A stretch of 64,000 nt of DNA, from NCBI GenBank assembly GCA_016200895.1, contig JACQDX010000090.1, positions 1 to 64,000 of the forward strand, in the 5' to 3' direction. Source of the stretch: Burkholderiales bacterium (GTDB taxonomy: Bacteria > Pseudomonadota > Gammaproteobacteria > Burkholderiales > Burkholderiaceae_D). The position numbers and the translations under genes are program-made. Shown piece by piece: positions 1-9,172 of this stretch (the stretch's first letter is position 1; every line of letters begins with the position of its first letter). Below the pieces are notes generated by a model. The model was not told where the DNA came from and made no database searches. It saw nothing but the letters and a program-made list of their open reading frames with translations.

Positions 1-387
1 GGTCAGTTGCACTAGTTGGCAACCTCGTTCACGCGCCAGTTGTATGGCTTGCTGTATGAACCAGTGACCTATGCCCTGGCCACGCAGGTAGCCATCGACC
101 CGCACGCTTTCTATCATGGCGCGCGTAGCGCCTTTCCTGCTCAGGCCAGGAATGAAAGTCACCTGCTGCATGGCGATGATGCGGCCATCCATCTCGGCCA
201 CCATCAGGAATTGATTTTCATCGGCGGCTATACGCTCAAAAGCTTCGGTATAACATGCTTCTTCCGAACCCACGCCTTCACGGTTCTTGCCCAGATCATC
301 ATCGGCAATGAGTTCCAGCAGGCGCGGCAGATCTTGCCTTACAGCGCGTCTGGTGCTGAGTTTGGACAGGTCTGCCTGCTCTTTCAT
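1..387 (-). CDS. GNAT family N-acetyltransferase (3' end cut by window edge)
   Basis: The minus strand reads as an open frame from an ATG at 387 to the window edge, about 129 residues without a stop. The start MKEQADLSKLSTRRAVRQD and the block LRGQGIGHWFIQQA, which is the acetyl-CoA pyrophosphate loop (motif A, Q/R-x-x-G-x-G/A), identify a GNAT acetyltransferase. The C-terminal part lies outside the window. It starts 33 bp after the prpC stop on the same strand, so it is probably the last visible gene of the prpBC transcript. The substrate cannot be told. A link to acylation control of propionate metabolism is only an inference from position. Confidence 0.8.
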   Translation of the reverse strand, partial: MKEQADLSKLSTRRAVRQDLPRLLELIADDDLGKNREGVGSEEACYTEAFERIAADENQFLMVAEMDGRIIAMQQVTFIPGLSRKGATRAMIESVRVDGYLRGQGIGHWFIQQAIQLARERGCQLVQLT

Positions 388-420
388 ATTGCAACCTCTG
401 GCTTATTTATTCTCGTTGAT

Positions 421-1569
421 TTATTTGCGTTTATTCAAAGGAACAAATTTCAGGTCTTCAGGGCCTACATAATTGGCGCTAGGACGAATGATCTTGTTAT
501 CGATGCGTTGTTCTACAATGTGTGCCGCCCAACCTGAGGTACGGGCAATCACGAACAAAGGTGTGAACATGGCAGTCGGCACACCCATCATGTGGTAGGA
601 CACGGCAGAGAACCAGTCCAGGTTGGGGAACATTTTTTTGATATCCCACATCACTGTTTCCAGACGTTCGGCAATATCAAACATCTTCATTGCGCCCGCT
701 TCTTTAGACAGGTTGCGCGCGACTTCCTTGATGACTTTGTTACGTGGATCAGAGATGGTATAAACAGGGTGACCAAAGCCAATCACGACTTCCTTGTTTT
801 CTACACGCTTCTTGATATCGGCTTCTGCTTCATCAGGATTGTCGTAACGCTTCTGGATTTCAAACGCGACTTCATTCGCACCACCGTGTTTAGGGCCGCG
901 CAAGGCACCGATCGCGCCGGTGATGGCGGAATACATGTCAGAACCTGTGCCAGCAATCACACGGCCAGTAAAGGTGGACGCGTTGAATTCATGCTCTGCA
1001 TACAAGATCAATGAAGTATGCATGGCTTTTTCCCACGAAGCACTTGGTTTTTTACCGTGCAGCAGATGCAGGAAATGACCGCCTATGGAGTCATCATCGG
1101 TTTCAGTTTCTATGCGCTTGCCATTGTGGCTGTAGTGGTACCAGTACAGCAGCATGGAACCCAGCGACGCCATCAGGCGGTCTGCGATATCACGTGCACC
1201 GGGGTGATTGTGATCATCTTTTTCTGGCAATATGCAACCCAGTGTAGAGACACCGGTACGCATGACGTCCATAGGGTGGGACGATGCTGGCAAGCATTCC
1301 AGCGCTGCCTTGACATTGGCTGGCAAGCCACGCAAGGCCTTCAGCTTGGTCTTGTAGCCTTGCAATTCTGCGACGGTAGGCAATTTGCCATGCACCAGCA
1401 AATGGGCAATTTCTTCAAACTCGCAGGCATCTGCCACGTCCAGGATATCGTAGCCGCGGTAATGCAGGTCATTACCGGTTTTGCCTACGGTACACAGAGC
1501 AGTATTGCCCGCAGTAACGCCCGACAGAGCGACGGATTTCTTGGGTTTGAAAGGAACTGCTTCAGTCAT
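421..1569 (-). CDS. prpC: 2-methylcitrate synthase
   Basis: Condenses propionyl-CoA with oxaloacetate to 2-methylcitrate, the entry step of the methylcitrate cycle in the cytosol. The 382-residue protein is the usual PrpC length and belongs to the citrate synthase fold. The HGGANE stretch and the GFGHPVY stretch hold the two conserved active-site histidines of the family. The N-terminal text [20 protein letters not shown] is typical of PrpC rather than GltA. It lies 85 bp downstream of prpB on the same strand. No prpD, acnD or prpF follows inside the window; a GNAT gene follows instead. Confidence 0.95.
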   Translation of the reverse strand: MTEAVPFKPKKSVALSGVTAGNTALCTVGKTGNDLHYRGYDILDVADACEFEEIAHLLVHGKLPTVAELQGYKTKLKALRGLPANVKAALECLPASSHPMDVMRTGVSTLGCILPEKDDHNHPGARDIADRLMASLGSMLLYWYHYSHNGKRIETETDDDSIGGHFLHLLHGKKPSASWEKAMHTSLILYAEHEFNASTFTGRVIAGTGSDMYSAITGAIGALRGPKHGGANEVAFEIQKRYDNPDEAEADIKKRVENKEVVIGFGHPVYTISDPRNKVIKEVARNLSKEAGAMKMFDIAERLETVMWDIKKMFPNLDWFSAVSYHMMGVPTAMFTPLFVIARTSGWAAHIVEQRIDNKIIRPSANYVGPEDLKFVPLNKRK

Positions 1570-1654
1570 GATTATTTCTCCAGAGGTTCATATTCAGGGC
1601 TGTTCCCATCCGCTCGCTTGATGCAGCGCAAGGACGGGACAGCTTATATCATTA

Positions 1655-2545
1655 TTATTTGGCTTTTTGCTGGGCAAACAGGGCATCGAGCTTTTGCTCA
1701 AAGTCGTGGTAATTGATGCGTTCATACAATTCCATGCGGGTTTGCATGGTATCAACCACATTCTTTTGCGTGCCGTCACGACGTATCGCGCCATAGACGT
1801 TTTCTGCCGCCTTGTTCATGGCACGGAAAGCTGACAAAGGATACAAGACCAGACCTACGTCCACCGCAGCAAGTTCTTCGACCGAGAACAGGGGTGTCGC
1901 ACCAAACTCGGTAATATTTGCCAGGATAGGTACTTTGACGGCATTGGCGAATTGCTTGTACATCAACAGCTCAGTAATCGCTTCCGGGAAGATCATATCT
2001 GCACCCGCCTCTACACATGCGAGGGCACGGTCTATCGCCGCTTCCAGCCCTTCAACTGCCAGCGCGTCAGTACGCGCCATGATGACGAAGTTGTCGTCGG
2101 TACGGGCATCGACCGCAGCTTTCACGCGATCTACCATTTCCTGCTTGCTGACGATTTCCTTGCCAGGGCGATGGCCGCAACGCTTGGCACCTACCTGGTC
2201 TTCAATATGAATGGCGGCAGCGCCAAACTTGATCATGGATTTGACAGTACGTGCCACATTGAAGGCCGATGAACCAAAACCGGTGTCCACATCGACCAGC
2301 AAAGGCAGGTCACACACGTCTGTGATGCGGCGTACGTCGGTCAATACGTCATCAAGATTGGAAATACCCAGGTCAGGCAAACCCAGCGAACCAGCAGCGA
2401 CACCGCCGCCAGAAAGGTAGATCGCCTTGAAACCGGCACGTTTTGCCAGCAAGGCATGATTGGCGTTGATTGCACCGACGACTTGCAGAGGAGATTCTTC
2501 CTGCATCGCCTTGCGGAAGGCGGCACCTGCGGAGTATGTACTCAT
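1655..2545 (-). CDS. prpB: 2-methylisocitrate lyase
   Basis: Cleaves 2-methylisocitrate into pyruvate and succinate, the last step of the methylcitrate cycle. The 296-residue length and the signature [10 protein letters not shown] (active-site Cys loop of the isocitrate lyase/PEP mutase superfamily) are as expected, and VDVDTGFG carries the metal-binding Asp residues. It is the first gene of the prpBC unit and is transcribed away from prpR. A textbook sigma-54 promoter lies 43-58 bp upstream (2588-2603), so expression should need RpoN and PrpR. Confidence 0.96.
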   Translation of the reverse strand: MSTYSAGAAFRKAMQEESPLQVVGAINANHALLAKRAGFKAIYLSGGGVAAGSLGLPDLGISNLDDVLTDVRRITDVCDLPLLVDVDTGFGSSAFNVARTVKSMIKFGAAAIHIEDQVGAKRCGHRPGKEIVSKQEMVDRVKAAVDARTDDNFVIMARTDALAVEGLEAAIDRALACVEAGADMIFPEAITELLMYKQFANAVKVPILANITEFGATPLFSVEELAAVDVGLVLYPLSAFRAMNKAAENVYGAIRRDGTQKNVVDTMQTRMELYERINYHDFEQKLDALFAQQKAK

Positions 2546-2587
2546 GTGTATGCTTTCAGGTTAATGAACAGATTCTGGGATGCATAT

Positions 2588-2603
2588 TGCAATCGGCGTG
2601 CCA
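2588..2603 (-). promoter_or_regulatory. Sigma-54 (-24/-12) promoter of prpBC
   Basis: The minus strand reads TGGCACGCCGATTGCA, an essentially perfect match to TGGCAC-N5-TTGCA with the invariant GG and GC at the right spacing. It points toward prpB, whose start is 43 bp downstream, and it sits beside prpR, which encodes a sigma-54 activator. Confidence 0.9.
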
Positions 2604-2700
2604 GCGTGAGCATTACAAAGACATTTCCTTATCATCTTCATATAAATCAAACACTTATTTGCTGTGGGACAGAATAAAGCCTGTGCACGCTTTCATTTTT

Positions 2701-2771
2701 TGTTTCATAATGATGTTTCATATTGAAATTTGAAACATTTATCAAAGAAAAAATGAAACAATAATGAAACA
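2701..2771. promoter_or_regulatory. Cluster of TGTTTCA/TGAAACA boxes, probable PrpR binding region
   Basis: Five copies of one heptamer occur in 71 bp: TGTTTCA at 2701 and 2714, and its reverse complement TGAAACA at 2731, 2754 and 2765. The copies at 2714 and 2731 form an inverted pair with a 10-bp spacer. The cluster is about 100-170 bp upstream of the sigma-54 promoter, a normal distance for an upstream activating sequence, and the last box overlaps the prpR start codon, which would allow autoregulation. The assignment to PrpR is inference from position. Confidence 0.7.
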
Positions 2772-4377
2772 GCCACCAGCAAAGCGCGATAATCAGGACA
2801 AGCCTGTCATCTGGACGGTGTCAATATCCCGCTTGTTCGATATGTTCCGTGACATCATGCTTGAATATGATGTCAGTGCCGATATAGAACCCATACACAT
2901 GGGTTTTGAAGAAGCCGCGCAATACCTGAAAGAGCGCCTGCAAACGGAAAGGTGCGACGCCGTCATCGCCGCTGGCTCGAATGGTGCCTACCTGAAAAAC
3001 CGCCTGCCGGTCCCTGTCGTCATCGCCAAGGCCAGCGGCTTTGATGTCATGCAAGCGCTGGCCAGGGCGCGCAAAGTATCACCCGCGATCGGCCTGATCA
3101 ATTACCAGGAAACGATGCCTGAGTTGGTGGATTTCAAGACCACTTTCGGCTTCCCGCTGGAACAGCGCACCTATGTCACCGAAGAAGATGCCCGCGCCCA
3201 GATCAGTGAACTCAAGGCTGGCGGCATCAAGGTCATTGTCGGTGCTGGCCTCATTACCGACCTGGCTGAAGAAGCGGGGTTGACTGGCATTTTCATGTAT
3301 TCCGCCACATCGATACGGCAAGCCTTTGATGATGCACTGGAAATCGCCCGCCTGACACGACTGGAATCCGCCAGGGGACGGCACCACCCTGCCGCAGAAT
3401 CTTTGCGTGCCAAACATGGGCTGAACGATTTACGGGGTGACTCTGCCCTCATGCAGGCTACCCGCAAGTCCCTCTCTTTGTTTGCCCGTTCCCCGGCGAC
3501 AGTGTTGTTACAAGGTGAAACTGGCACAGGCAAGGAGCTGGCGGCCCAGGCGCTGCACAGGGAGAGCACGCGTGCGCGCCAGCCCTTTGTTGCCGTGAAT
3601 TGTGGTGCCATCGCCGAAAGCCTGCTGGAATCTGAATTATTTGGCTATGAAGAAGGGGCATTTACCGGCTCCAAACGGGGCGGCCATGCGGGCTTGTTTG
3701 AAATTGCCCATAGAGGAACGGTATTCCTGGATGAAATCGGTGAAATGCCATTGACCTTGCAAACCCGTTTATTGCGTGTACTGGAAGAACGGGAGATCAA
3801 CCGCGTGGGCAGCATGCGCCCAATACCGGTAGACGTACGCATCATCAGCGCTACCCATTGCGACCTGGAAAGTCGGGTAAAAGAAGGAAAGTTTCGTGCT
3901 GACCTGTATTTCCGTCTGGCCGTGCTGCGCCTGCATCTGCCCGCATTACGCGAGCGCCCCGATGATTTGCTGCCTCTTGCCGAATGGTGTCTCAAGCATG
4001 CCCTGGCAGCTATGGGGGTAAGGCCGCACGTCAATCTGCATGCAGAAATAAGTAGTTGCGGCACGCTATTGCAAGACTATGGCTGGCCGGGAAATGTAAG
4101 AGAATTACGCAATCTCATGGAACGCCTGGCCCTGTTTTTGGCAGCCGAACCCCTTCAAGCCCTGACACCGGGCTTCGTCGCAAAAATCCTGCCTGAATTG
4201 GGTCAGCATCAATACGCATTGAATACGGTCAATGCAGGCAATACCGTCAACAATCTGCCCGAACATGAGTCTCTGGAACTGGTTATGGAAAAATTCAATC
4301 ACAATCGCGAAGCGGCTGCGGACTATCTGGGGATCAGCAGAACGACTTTATGGCGACGTCTGAAGCAAAAAGCGTAA
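2764..4377 (+). CDS. prpR: Propionate catabolism sigma-54 activator PrpR
   Basis: Transcriptional activator of the methylcitrate operon that senses 2-methylcitrate and acts with RpoN. Residues about 15-195 form the PrpR N-terminal sensor domain. The AAA+ domain follows with Walker A GETGTGKE (251-258), the sigma-54 contact loop GAFTGSK (298-304) and Walker B FLDEIGEM (321-328). The C-terminal helix-turn-helix of the Fis type ([20 protein letters not shown]) lies near residues 513-532. The length of 537 matches the family. It is divergent from prpBC with a 218-bp shared control region. The start is the ATG at 2764; no strong ribosome binding site is visible. Confidence 0.95.
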   Translation: MKQPPAKRDNQDKPVIWTVSISRLFDMFRDIMLEYDVSADIEPIHMGFEEAAQYLKERLQTERCDAVIAAGSNGAYLKNRLPVPVVIAKASGFDVMQALARARKVSPAIGLINYQETMPELVDFKTTFGFPLEQRTYVTEEDARAQISELKAGGIKVIVGAGLITDLAEEAGLTGIFMYSATSIRQAFDDALEIARLTRLESARGRHHPAAESLRAKHGLNDLRGDSALMQATRKSLSLFARSPATVLLQGETGTGKELAAQALHRESTRARQPFVAVNCGAIAESLLESELFGYEEGAFTGSKRGGHAGLFEIAHRGTVFLDEIGEMPLTLQTRLLRVLEEREINRVGSMRPIPVDVRIISATHCDLESRVKEGKFRADLYFRLAVLRLHLPALRERPDDLLPLAEWCLKHALAAMGVRPHVNLHAEISSCGTLLQDYGWPGNVRELRNLMERLALFLAAEPLQALTPGFVAKILPELGQHQYALNTVNAGNTVNNLPEHESLELVMEKFNHNREAAADYLGISRTTLWRRLKQKA

Positions 4378-4493
4378 TCATTTGAAACATTAATTGATCA
4401 TCTGAACGACGAATTTTGTGCCCCACTAAGGTAGAATGAATTTACGCTGTCACTCACAATCTTTGGGTGCAATTATCTTGCATAAAATATATT

Positions 4494-4853
4494 ATGAAAA
4501 AACTACTTATTGTTGACGATAGTAAAGTTTCTCGCATGGTGATCCGTGCGCACGTCAAAGCAGTACATCCGGACTGGGAATTTTTTGAAGCTGGTAATGG
4601 CGAAGAAGCCATCAAGTCCGTCATAGAAAACAAGCCAGACTTTTGCACTATGGACATCAATATGCCAGGCATATTGGGAACTGATGCTGCTGAGAAAATC
4701 TTGCAGCAACATCCTCAACTACGCATCGCCATTTTTTCGGCGAATGTGCAAGACACCATGCAAAACAGGGCCAATTCCATAGGCACCATCTTTGTCGCCA
4801 AGCCTGTTACTGAGAAATCCATCACTATCGTTCTCAATTATTTCGCGAGCTGA
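4494..4853 (+). CDS. CheY-like single-domain response regulator
   Basis: A 119-residue stand-alone receiver domain. The N-terminus MKKLLIVDDSKVSRM gives the acidic pair DD, MDINMPG gives the phosphorylated Asp near residue 52, and FVAKPV holds the conserved Lys. There is no output domain. It is followed after 3 bp by a CheC-type phosphatase gene and then by a diguanylate cyclase gene, so the three are almost certainly one operon. I chose the ATG at 4494 because the receiver domain begins there; a reading-frame extension upstream is unlike the family. Which histidine kinase phosphorylates it is unknown; none is encoded nearby. Confidence 0.9.
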   Translation: MKKLLIVDDSKVSRMVIRAHVKAVHPDWEFFEAGNGEEAIKSVIENKPDFCTMDINMPGILGTDAAEKILQQHPQLRIAIFSANVQDTMQNRANSIGTIFVAKPVTEKSITIVLNYFAS

Positions 4854-4856
4854 AAA

Positions 4857-5468
4857 ATGCATTCCCTGACCGAACTTCATCTCGATGCATTAAGCGAGGT
4901 ATTCAATGTTGGCGCTGGCAGGGCTGCTGCCAGCCTGAGCGACATTGTCGGTGAAGAAGTTCGCCTGTCTGTTCCTTCAGTTGAAATTCGCAAATCCTCA
5001 GAGATCGATGTCTCGTCCATGGGTTTGCAAAATGATCGCTTTGGTGCGGTACACCAAACCTTCAGCGGCTCTTTTGAAGCAGAAGCTATTTTGCTGTTCA
5101 CTGAAGAACATGCCCTGAAGATTGTGCGCGACATGATGGGCTCGCAAATCAGTCTGGAAGATCTGGCCGAGTTTGAACAGGAAGCCATGTGCGAACTGGG
5201 TAACATCATCCTCAATGCCTGCCTGTCGGCCATGGCGGATATGCTGAACATACCGCTGAATTGCTCTCTGCCGGATTACTCCGTGGCCAGTACGGAAGAA
5301 ATTTTCCGCCGGGTCAGCAATGATCTTCAGCAACCCTATGTTTTGCTGCTACATATAGACCTCGCAATTGAGAGCAGGCATTCTGAAGGGCATTTGATTT
5401 TTCTGCTGAGTTCTACCTCCTTGACAGATTTGGTGACGCAGCTCGATCGCTTCCTGGGAGCCGTTTAA
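4857..5468 (+). CDS. CheC/CheX-type chemotaxis phosphatase
   Basis: A 203-residue protein of the CheC/CheX/FliY phosphatase family, which dephosphorylates CheY-like receivers. Both copies of the family motif E-x-x-N are visible: E14/N17 in SEVFNVGAG and E113/N116 in CELGNIILNA, each at the start of a long helix. Two motifs point to CheC-like rather than CheX-like architecture. The gene sits between a CheY-like receiver and a PAS-GGDEF cyclase and its stop TAA overlaps the next ATG by one base, which implies translational coupling. Its likely substrate is the receiver just upstream; this is inference. Confidence 0.85.
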   Translation: MHSLTELHLDALSEVFNVGAGRAAASLSDIVGEEVRLSVPSVEIRKSSEIDVSSMGLQNDRFGAVHQTFSGSFEAEAILLFTEEHALKIVRDMMGSQISLEDLAEFEQEAMCELGNIILNACLSAMADMLNIPLNCSLPDYSVASTEEIFRRVSNDLQQPYVLLLHIDLAIESRHSEGHLIFLLSSTSLTDLVTQLDRFLGAV

Positions 5469-6490
5469 TGGCACAGTTGATGCCTCTCTCAGCCTTCCGG
5501 GTAGATGAGATATTAAATACCATCAGCCTGGGGCTGATAGTGCTTGATACCAACCAGACCGTACTCTTATGGAACGGCTGGGTAGAGAGATATAGCGGCA
5601 TCCCATCGAGTCAAGCCGTAGGCAAACATGTCTCTGAAGCTTTTGAAGAATTACCCAGCCGTGCGATCCTGAGTGCGATTACCAATACCCTGAGCTATGG
5701 CTTGCCTGTGGTCTTGTCTAATGCCTTGCACCGTTCACCACTGCCCCTGTTCCAACGCGGCGAACAGGATATTGAAAAAAAACGCATCGATCAATCCATC
5801 ACTATCACACCAATTGCGGCAGAAAGTGGTGCGCGCCAGTGCCTGATACAGATCAGTGATTCAACCACGTCAATCAAGCGCGAAAAAATCCTGCGTACCC
5901 ATTCAGAAGCATTGAAGCGTGAAGCCACGACCGACAGCCTGACCGGTATCTATAACCGCCGTTTCTTTGATGAACACTACAAAATGGCCATGGGCCATGC
6001 AGTGCGTCACAATGTCCCCCTGACAGTCTTCATGGTCGACATTGATTACTTCAAGGAATACAACGACAACTATGGCCATGTGGCTGGTGACAAAGCCCTG
6101 ATACAAGTTGCCGCTGCCTTGCGCAAACAATTACTCAGGGCAACGGATGTACTGGCGCGTTTTGGTGGTGAAGAATTCATCCTCATGTTGCCCAACATGG
6201 CACCTGACTCTGCCATGTTGTTTGCAGAAAAATTGCGCACTGCAGTCTGGGACTTGAACATACCGCATTTTAAATCGCACATCAGCCAGCAGATCAGCGT
6301 CAGCATAGGCTTTAGCAACTTCCACAAACATCCTGATGTTGATGCCAATTTCTTGCTCAAGTGTGCGGATGCAGCGCTCTACGAAGCCAAGAAGGCTGGC
6401 CGCAACCAAAGTCATTACCTGCCCCTGCAGCAGTTCAGCGCTCAAACTGCAGCACCCGCTGGTACTTTACATAAATCCATCAGTCAATAA
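5468..6490 (+). CDS. PAS-GGDEF diguanylate cyclase
   Basis: A 340-residue cytosolic protein without membrane segments. Residues about 10-135 form a PAS sensor domain (VDEILNTISLGLIVLDTNQ), followed by a linker helix and a GGDEF domain from about 155 to 320. The active-site motif is GGEEF at 233-237, preceded at exactly five residues by RATD (224-227), an RxxD inhibitory site, so an active, product-inhibited cyclase making c-di-GMP is expected. It is the third gene of the receiver-CheC-cyclase operon. Confidence 0.93.
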   Translation: MAQLMPLSAFRVDEILNTISLGLIVLDTNQTVLLWNGWVERYSGIPSSQAVGKHVSEAFEELPSRAILSAITNTLSYGLPVVLSNALHRSPLPLFQRGEQDIEKKRIDQSITITPIAAESGARQCLIQISDSTTSIKREKILRTHSEALKREATTDSLTGIYNRRFFDEHYKMAMGHAVRHNVPLTVFMVDIDYFKEYNDNYGHVAGDKALIQVAAALRKQLLRATDVLARFGGEEFILMLPNMAPDSAMLFAEKLRTAVWDLNIPHFKSHISQQISVSIGFSNFHKHPDVDANFLLKCADAALYEAKKAGRNQSHYLPLQQFSAQTAAPAGTLHKSISQ

Positions 6491-6573
6491 TATCTGTCAT
6501 TATCATCTGTCATTAAATACAGGGCTGCTAATGCAGACCTGCCATAGATTGCCCCACCCTTTCAGGAACTACT

Positions 6574-7449
6574 ATGACTAATTTTGTTTCATGCTTTTCC
6601 GCGCCCCGTCGCAACATGATCGTGGCCTTAGGCTTGTTGGCTTTTGCAGGCTTGGCACAAGCGCAGCAGGTCTTGCGCGTATCAGCCATTCCTGATGAAG
6701 CACCAACAGAATTGCAGCGCAAATTCAAACCTCTGGGTGCCCTGCTGGAGAAAAAACTGGGCATGAAGGTGGAATTCATCCCCGTCACCGACTATGCCGC
6801 TTCGGTGGAAGGCCTGATCAATAAAAAACTCGACATGGTCTGGTTTGGCGGTTTCACCTTCGTACAGGCCAAGGTCCGCAGCAAAGACCAGGTGATACCG
6901 CTGGTGCAGCGTGAAGAAGATGAAAAATTCAAATCAGTCTTCATCACTACCGATAAAAACGTTACCAAACTGGAAGATCTGAAAGGCAAGACCTTTACTT
7001 TTGGGTCTGAATCTTCTACTTCCGGCCATTTGATGCCACGCTCTTATTTGCTGGCCGCCAAAATCAACCCTGACACAGACATGAAACGCATCGCATTTTC
7101 TGGTGCGCATGATGCCACAGTGGCTGCCGTATCTGGCGGCAAGGTCGATGCCGGTGCGCTGAATATTTCAGTCTGGGAAAAACTGCTGGCACAAGGCAAG
7201 GTCGATACCAAACTGGTCCACGTGTTTTACACCACACCAGGTTATTTTGACTATAACTGGTCGGTGCGTGCCGACATGCCTGCCGACATGCGCAAGAAGA
7301 TCACAGATGTCTTCCTGAACCTTGATCCTGCCAATCCACAAGACAAGGAAATCCTGGATCTGCAACGTGCGACACGCTTCATCCCTACCAAGGCTGACAA
7401 CTACAAGGCCATAGAAGCGGCAGCACATAATGCCGGCCTGCTGAAGTAA
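6574..7449 (+). CDS. PhnD-like periplasmic binding protein (phosphonate or oxyanion ABC transporter; possibly selenate type)
   Basis: A 291-residue secreted protein: a hydrophobic signal segment (residues about 14-31, ending AGLAQAQ) followed by a PhnD/PtxB/TauA-like binding fold. The text SAIPDEAPTELQRKFKPLG and GSESSTSGHLMPRSYL is characteristic. From memory it resembles the subgroup annotated as putative selenate ABC transporter substrate-binding protein more than classical phosphonate PhnD, but no selenium genes are in the window, so the ligand is open. A ribosome binding site (AGGAAC) lies 7-8 bp before the ATG. Its stop overlaps the start of the ATPase gene. It is the first gene of a four-gene importer operon. 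Confidence 0.85.
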   Translation: MTNFVSCFSAPRRNMIVALGLLAFAGLAQAQQVLRVSAIPDEAPTELQRKFKPLGALLEKKLGMKVEFIPVTDYAASVEGLINKKLDMVWFGGFTFVQAKVRSKDQVIPLVQREEDEKFKSVFITTDKNVTKLEDLKGKTFTFGSESSTSGHLMPRSYLLAAKINPDTDMKRIAFSGAHDATVAAVSGGKVDAGALNISVWEKLLAQGKVDTKLVHVFYTTPGYFDYNWSVRADMPADMRKKITDVFLNLDPANPQDKEILDLQRATRFIPTKADNYKAIEAAAHNAGLLK

Positions 7450-8315
7450 TGTCGGTAGCCACGTCCGCAGCACAACTGCGTTTGCAGCAATTGAGCGTGT
7501 CTTTTCCCGGTGCAGTACACACTGCACCGGTGGCAGGGCAAGCGCAACAGCAATACATACTTGAAAACCTGAACCTGACGGTAGCCCTGGGCGAGCAGAT
7601 TGCCATCATAGGCCCATCCGGTGCTGGCAAAACCACGCTGTTGCATACCCTGGCTGCGGCACACCAGCCAGCCAGTGGTCATTTCAAGTTCATGGACCAG
7701 AATGTCTGGGCGCTGTCACATACGGCACGCCATGTATTGCGTCGTCATCTGTTCCTGGCACCGCAAACCCCGCCGCTACCGGCACGCCAGCGCGTTGTCA
7801 CGGCGGTGCTGGCCGGTCGCTTGCCGCACTGGACACTGGCACAGGCTTTGCGCAATCTAATCAAGCCCACAGACCCGCTGGCTGCCTGGCAAGCCTTGCA
7901 GCGTTTTGATCTGCAACACAAACTGTATGCCAGGGTAGATAAACTGTCTGGCGGCGAACGCCAGCGCTGCGGCCTGGCACGTCTGCTATTGTCCAATGCC
8001 AGTCTCTTGCTGGTAGACGAACCCCTGTCTGCACTGGACCCGACACTTGCCCTGCAAACCCTGAACACCCTGCAACAGGAAGCAAAGCAACGCAATGCAA
8101 CACTAATTTGCAGCCTGCATCAGGTAGAACTGGCACGTCAGCACTTCACGCGCATCATCGGTCTGCGTGCCGGTAAAGTTATGTTCGATAGCAATAAGGT
8201 GGATGATCAGATGATCGCTGACCTGTACCGGAATGCTGGTAGCCCAGAGCAGCAACCTGTGGATACGACTGTGCTGGATCAGCCTGATTTTTCTGACGCA
8301 CCCCGCTGTTTTTAA
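7449..8315 (+). CDS. PhnC-like ABC importer ATPase
   Basis: ATP-binding subunit of the importer. Walker A is GPSGAGKTT near residues 56-64, the ABC signature is LSGGERQR near 160, and Walker B is LLLVDEPLSALDP near 185. Length 288 fits PhnC-type subunits (about 250-280). The start ATG overlaps the TAA of the binding-protein gene (TAATG), and the first permease gene begins 5 bp after its stop. Substrate specificity is set by the other subunits, so it shares their uncertainty. Confidence 0.88.
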   Translation: MSVATSAAQLRLQQLSVSFPGAVHTAPVAGQAQQQYILENLNLTVALGEQIAIIGPSGAGKTTLLHTLAAAHQPASGHFKFMDQNVWALSHTARHVLRRHLFLAPQTPPLPARQRVVTAVLAGRLPHWTLAQALRNLIKPTDPLAAWQALQRFDLQHKLYARVDKLSGGERQRCGLARLLLSNASLLLVDEPLSALDPTLALQTLNTLQQEAKQRNATLICSLHQVELARQHFTRIIGLRAGKVMFDSNKVDDQMIADLYRNAGSPEQQPVDTTVLDQPDFSDAPRCF

Positions 8316-8320
8316 GAACC

Positions 8321-9172
8321 ATGAGACAGCAAGCAAGCCATCCCGAAAGACAGAACGGCATACAGCATGATCCCGCATGGCGCATGCGTGTAACTGTCGC
8401 GCTGTGCATCCTGGCGCTGCTCTGGCCCATGCTGCTGTTCACCGAATTCAAACCCTGGCAACTGATCGATGCGCAAAGCCTGGGTGCGACCTGGCGCTTC
8501 CTGTCGGGATTTTTTCCGCCTGAGCATTCCACAGACTTTTTATTGATCGTGCTGGAAGCGACCTGGCAAACCATTGCCATTGCTACGGCTGGCCTGACGC
8601 TGGCACTGCTCGGTGCGATACCCATGACCCTGATCGTCAATGAACATTTATCGATTTCACGTGTAGGAAGCGGACGCATGCATGGCATGGCCAGACTGCT
8701 GCGCCAGGTTGTGCGCTGGAAGCTGGTTTTATTGCGCAGTGTGCCCGAACTGGTCTGGGCCTTGCTGTTCGTGCGCCTGGTCGGGCTGGGGCCGACTGCA
8801 GGCGTGTTCGCCATCGCCCTCACCTATGCTGGGATGCTGGGCAAGGTCTATGCAGAAATACTCGAAGCCAATGATGCCCACGCCACAGACAGCCTGCTAA
8901 GGAATGGCAGCAGCCGCCTGACGGCATTTCTGTATGGAGCTTTGCCAAATGCGGCACCCGAATTAATTTCTTACACCATCTATCGCTGGGAATGCGCAAT
9001 ACGCGGTTCCGTCGTCATGGGCTTTGTCGGTGCTGGCGGGCTGGGCCAGCGTATGGATGAATCGATGAAAATGTTGTCCGGCGCTGAAGTGTCGACCATG
9101 CTCATTGTATTCGTGCTGCTGGTAGGCATTGCCGACCTGGCCAGCAAATTATTCCGCAAGGCGCTGGCATGA
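8321..9172 (+). CDS. PhnE-like ABC importer permease, first copy
   Basis: Inner-membrane permease of 283 residues with an N-terminal membrane segment (about 24-40), an amphipathic periplasmic stretch and a BPD_transp_1 domain. The cytoplasmic coupling loop is visible as the segment around RNGSSRLTAFLYGALPNAAPELISY, and VGAGGLGQ near 238-245 is typical of PhnE. It is followed by a second PhnE-like gene that overlaps it by 4 bp (ATGA), so the transporter probably works as a heterodimer. Confidence 0.87.
   Translation: MRQQASHPERQNGIQHDPAWRMRVTVALCILALLWPMLLFTEFKPWQLIDAQSLGATWRFLSGFFPPEHSTDFLLIVLEATWQTIAIATAGLTLALLGAIPMTLIVNEHLSISRVGSGRMHGMARLLRQVVRWKLVLLRSVPELVWALLFVRLVGLGPTAGVFAIALTYAGMLGKVYAEILEANDAHATDSLLRNGSSRLTAFLYGALPNAAPELISYTIYRWECAIRGSVVMGFVGAGGLGQRMDESMKMLSGAEVSTMLIVFVLLVGIADLASKLFRKALA

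Noticed and set aside
1018-1716. A 232-residue open frame opposite prpC
   Set aside because: Antisense to prpC; composition is not protein-like.
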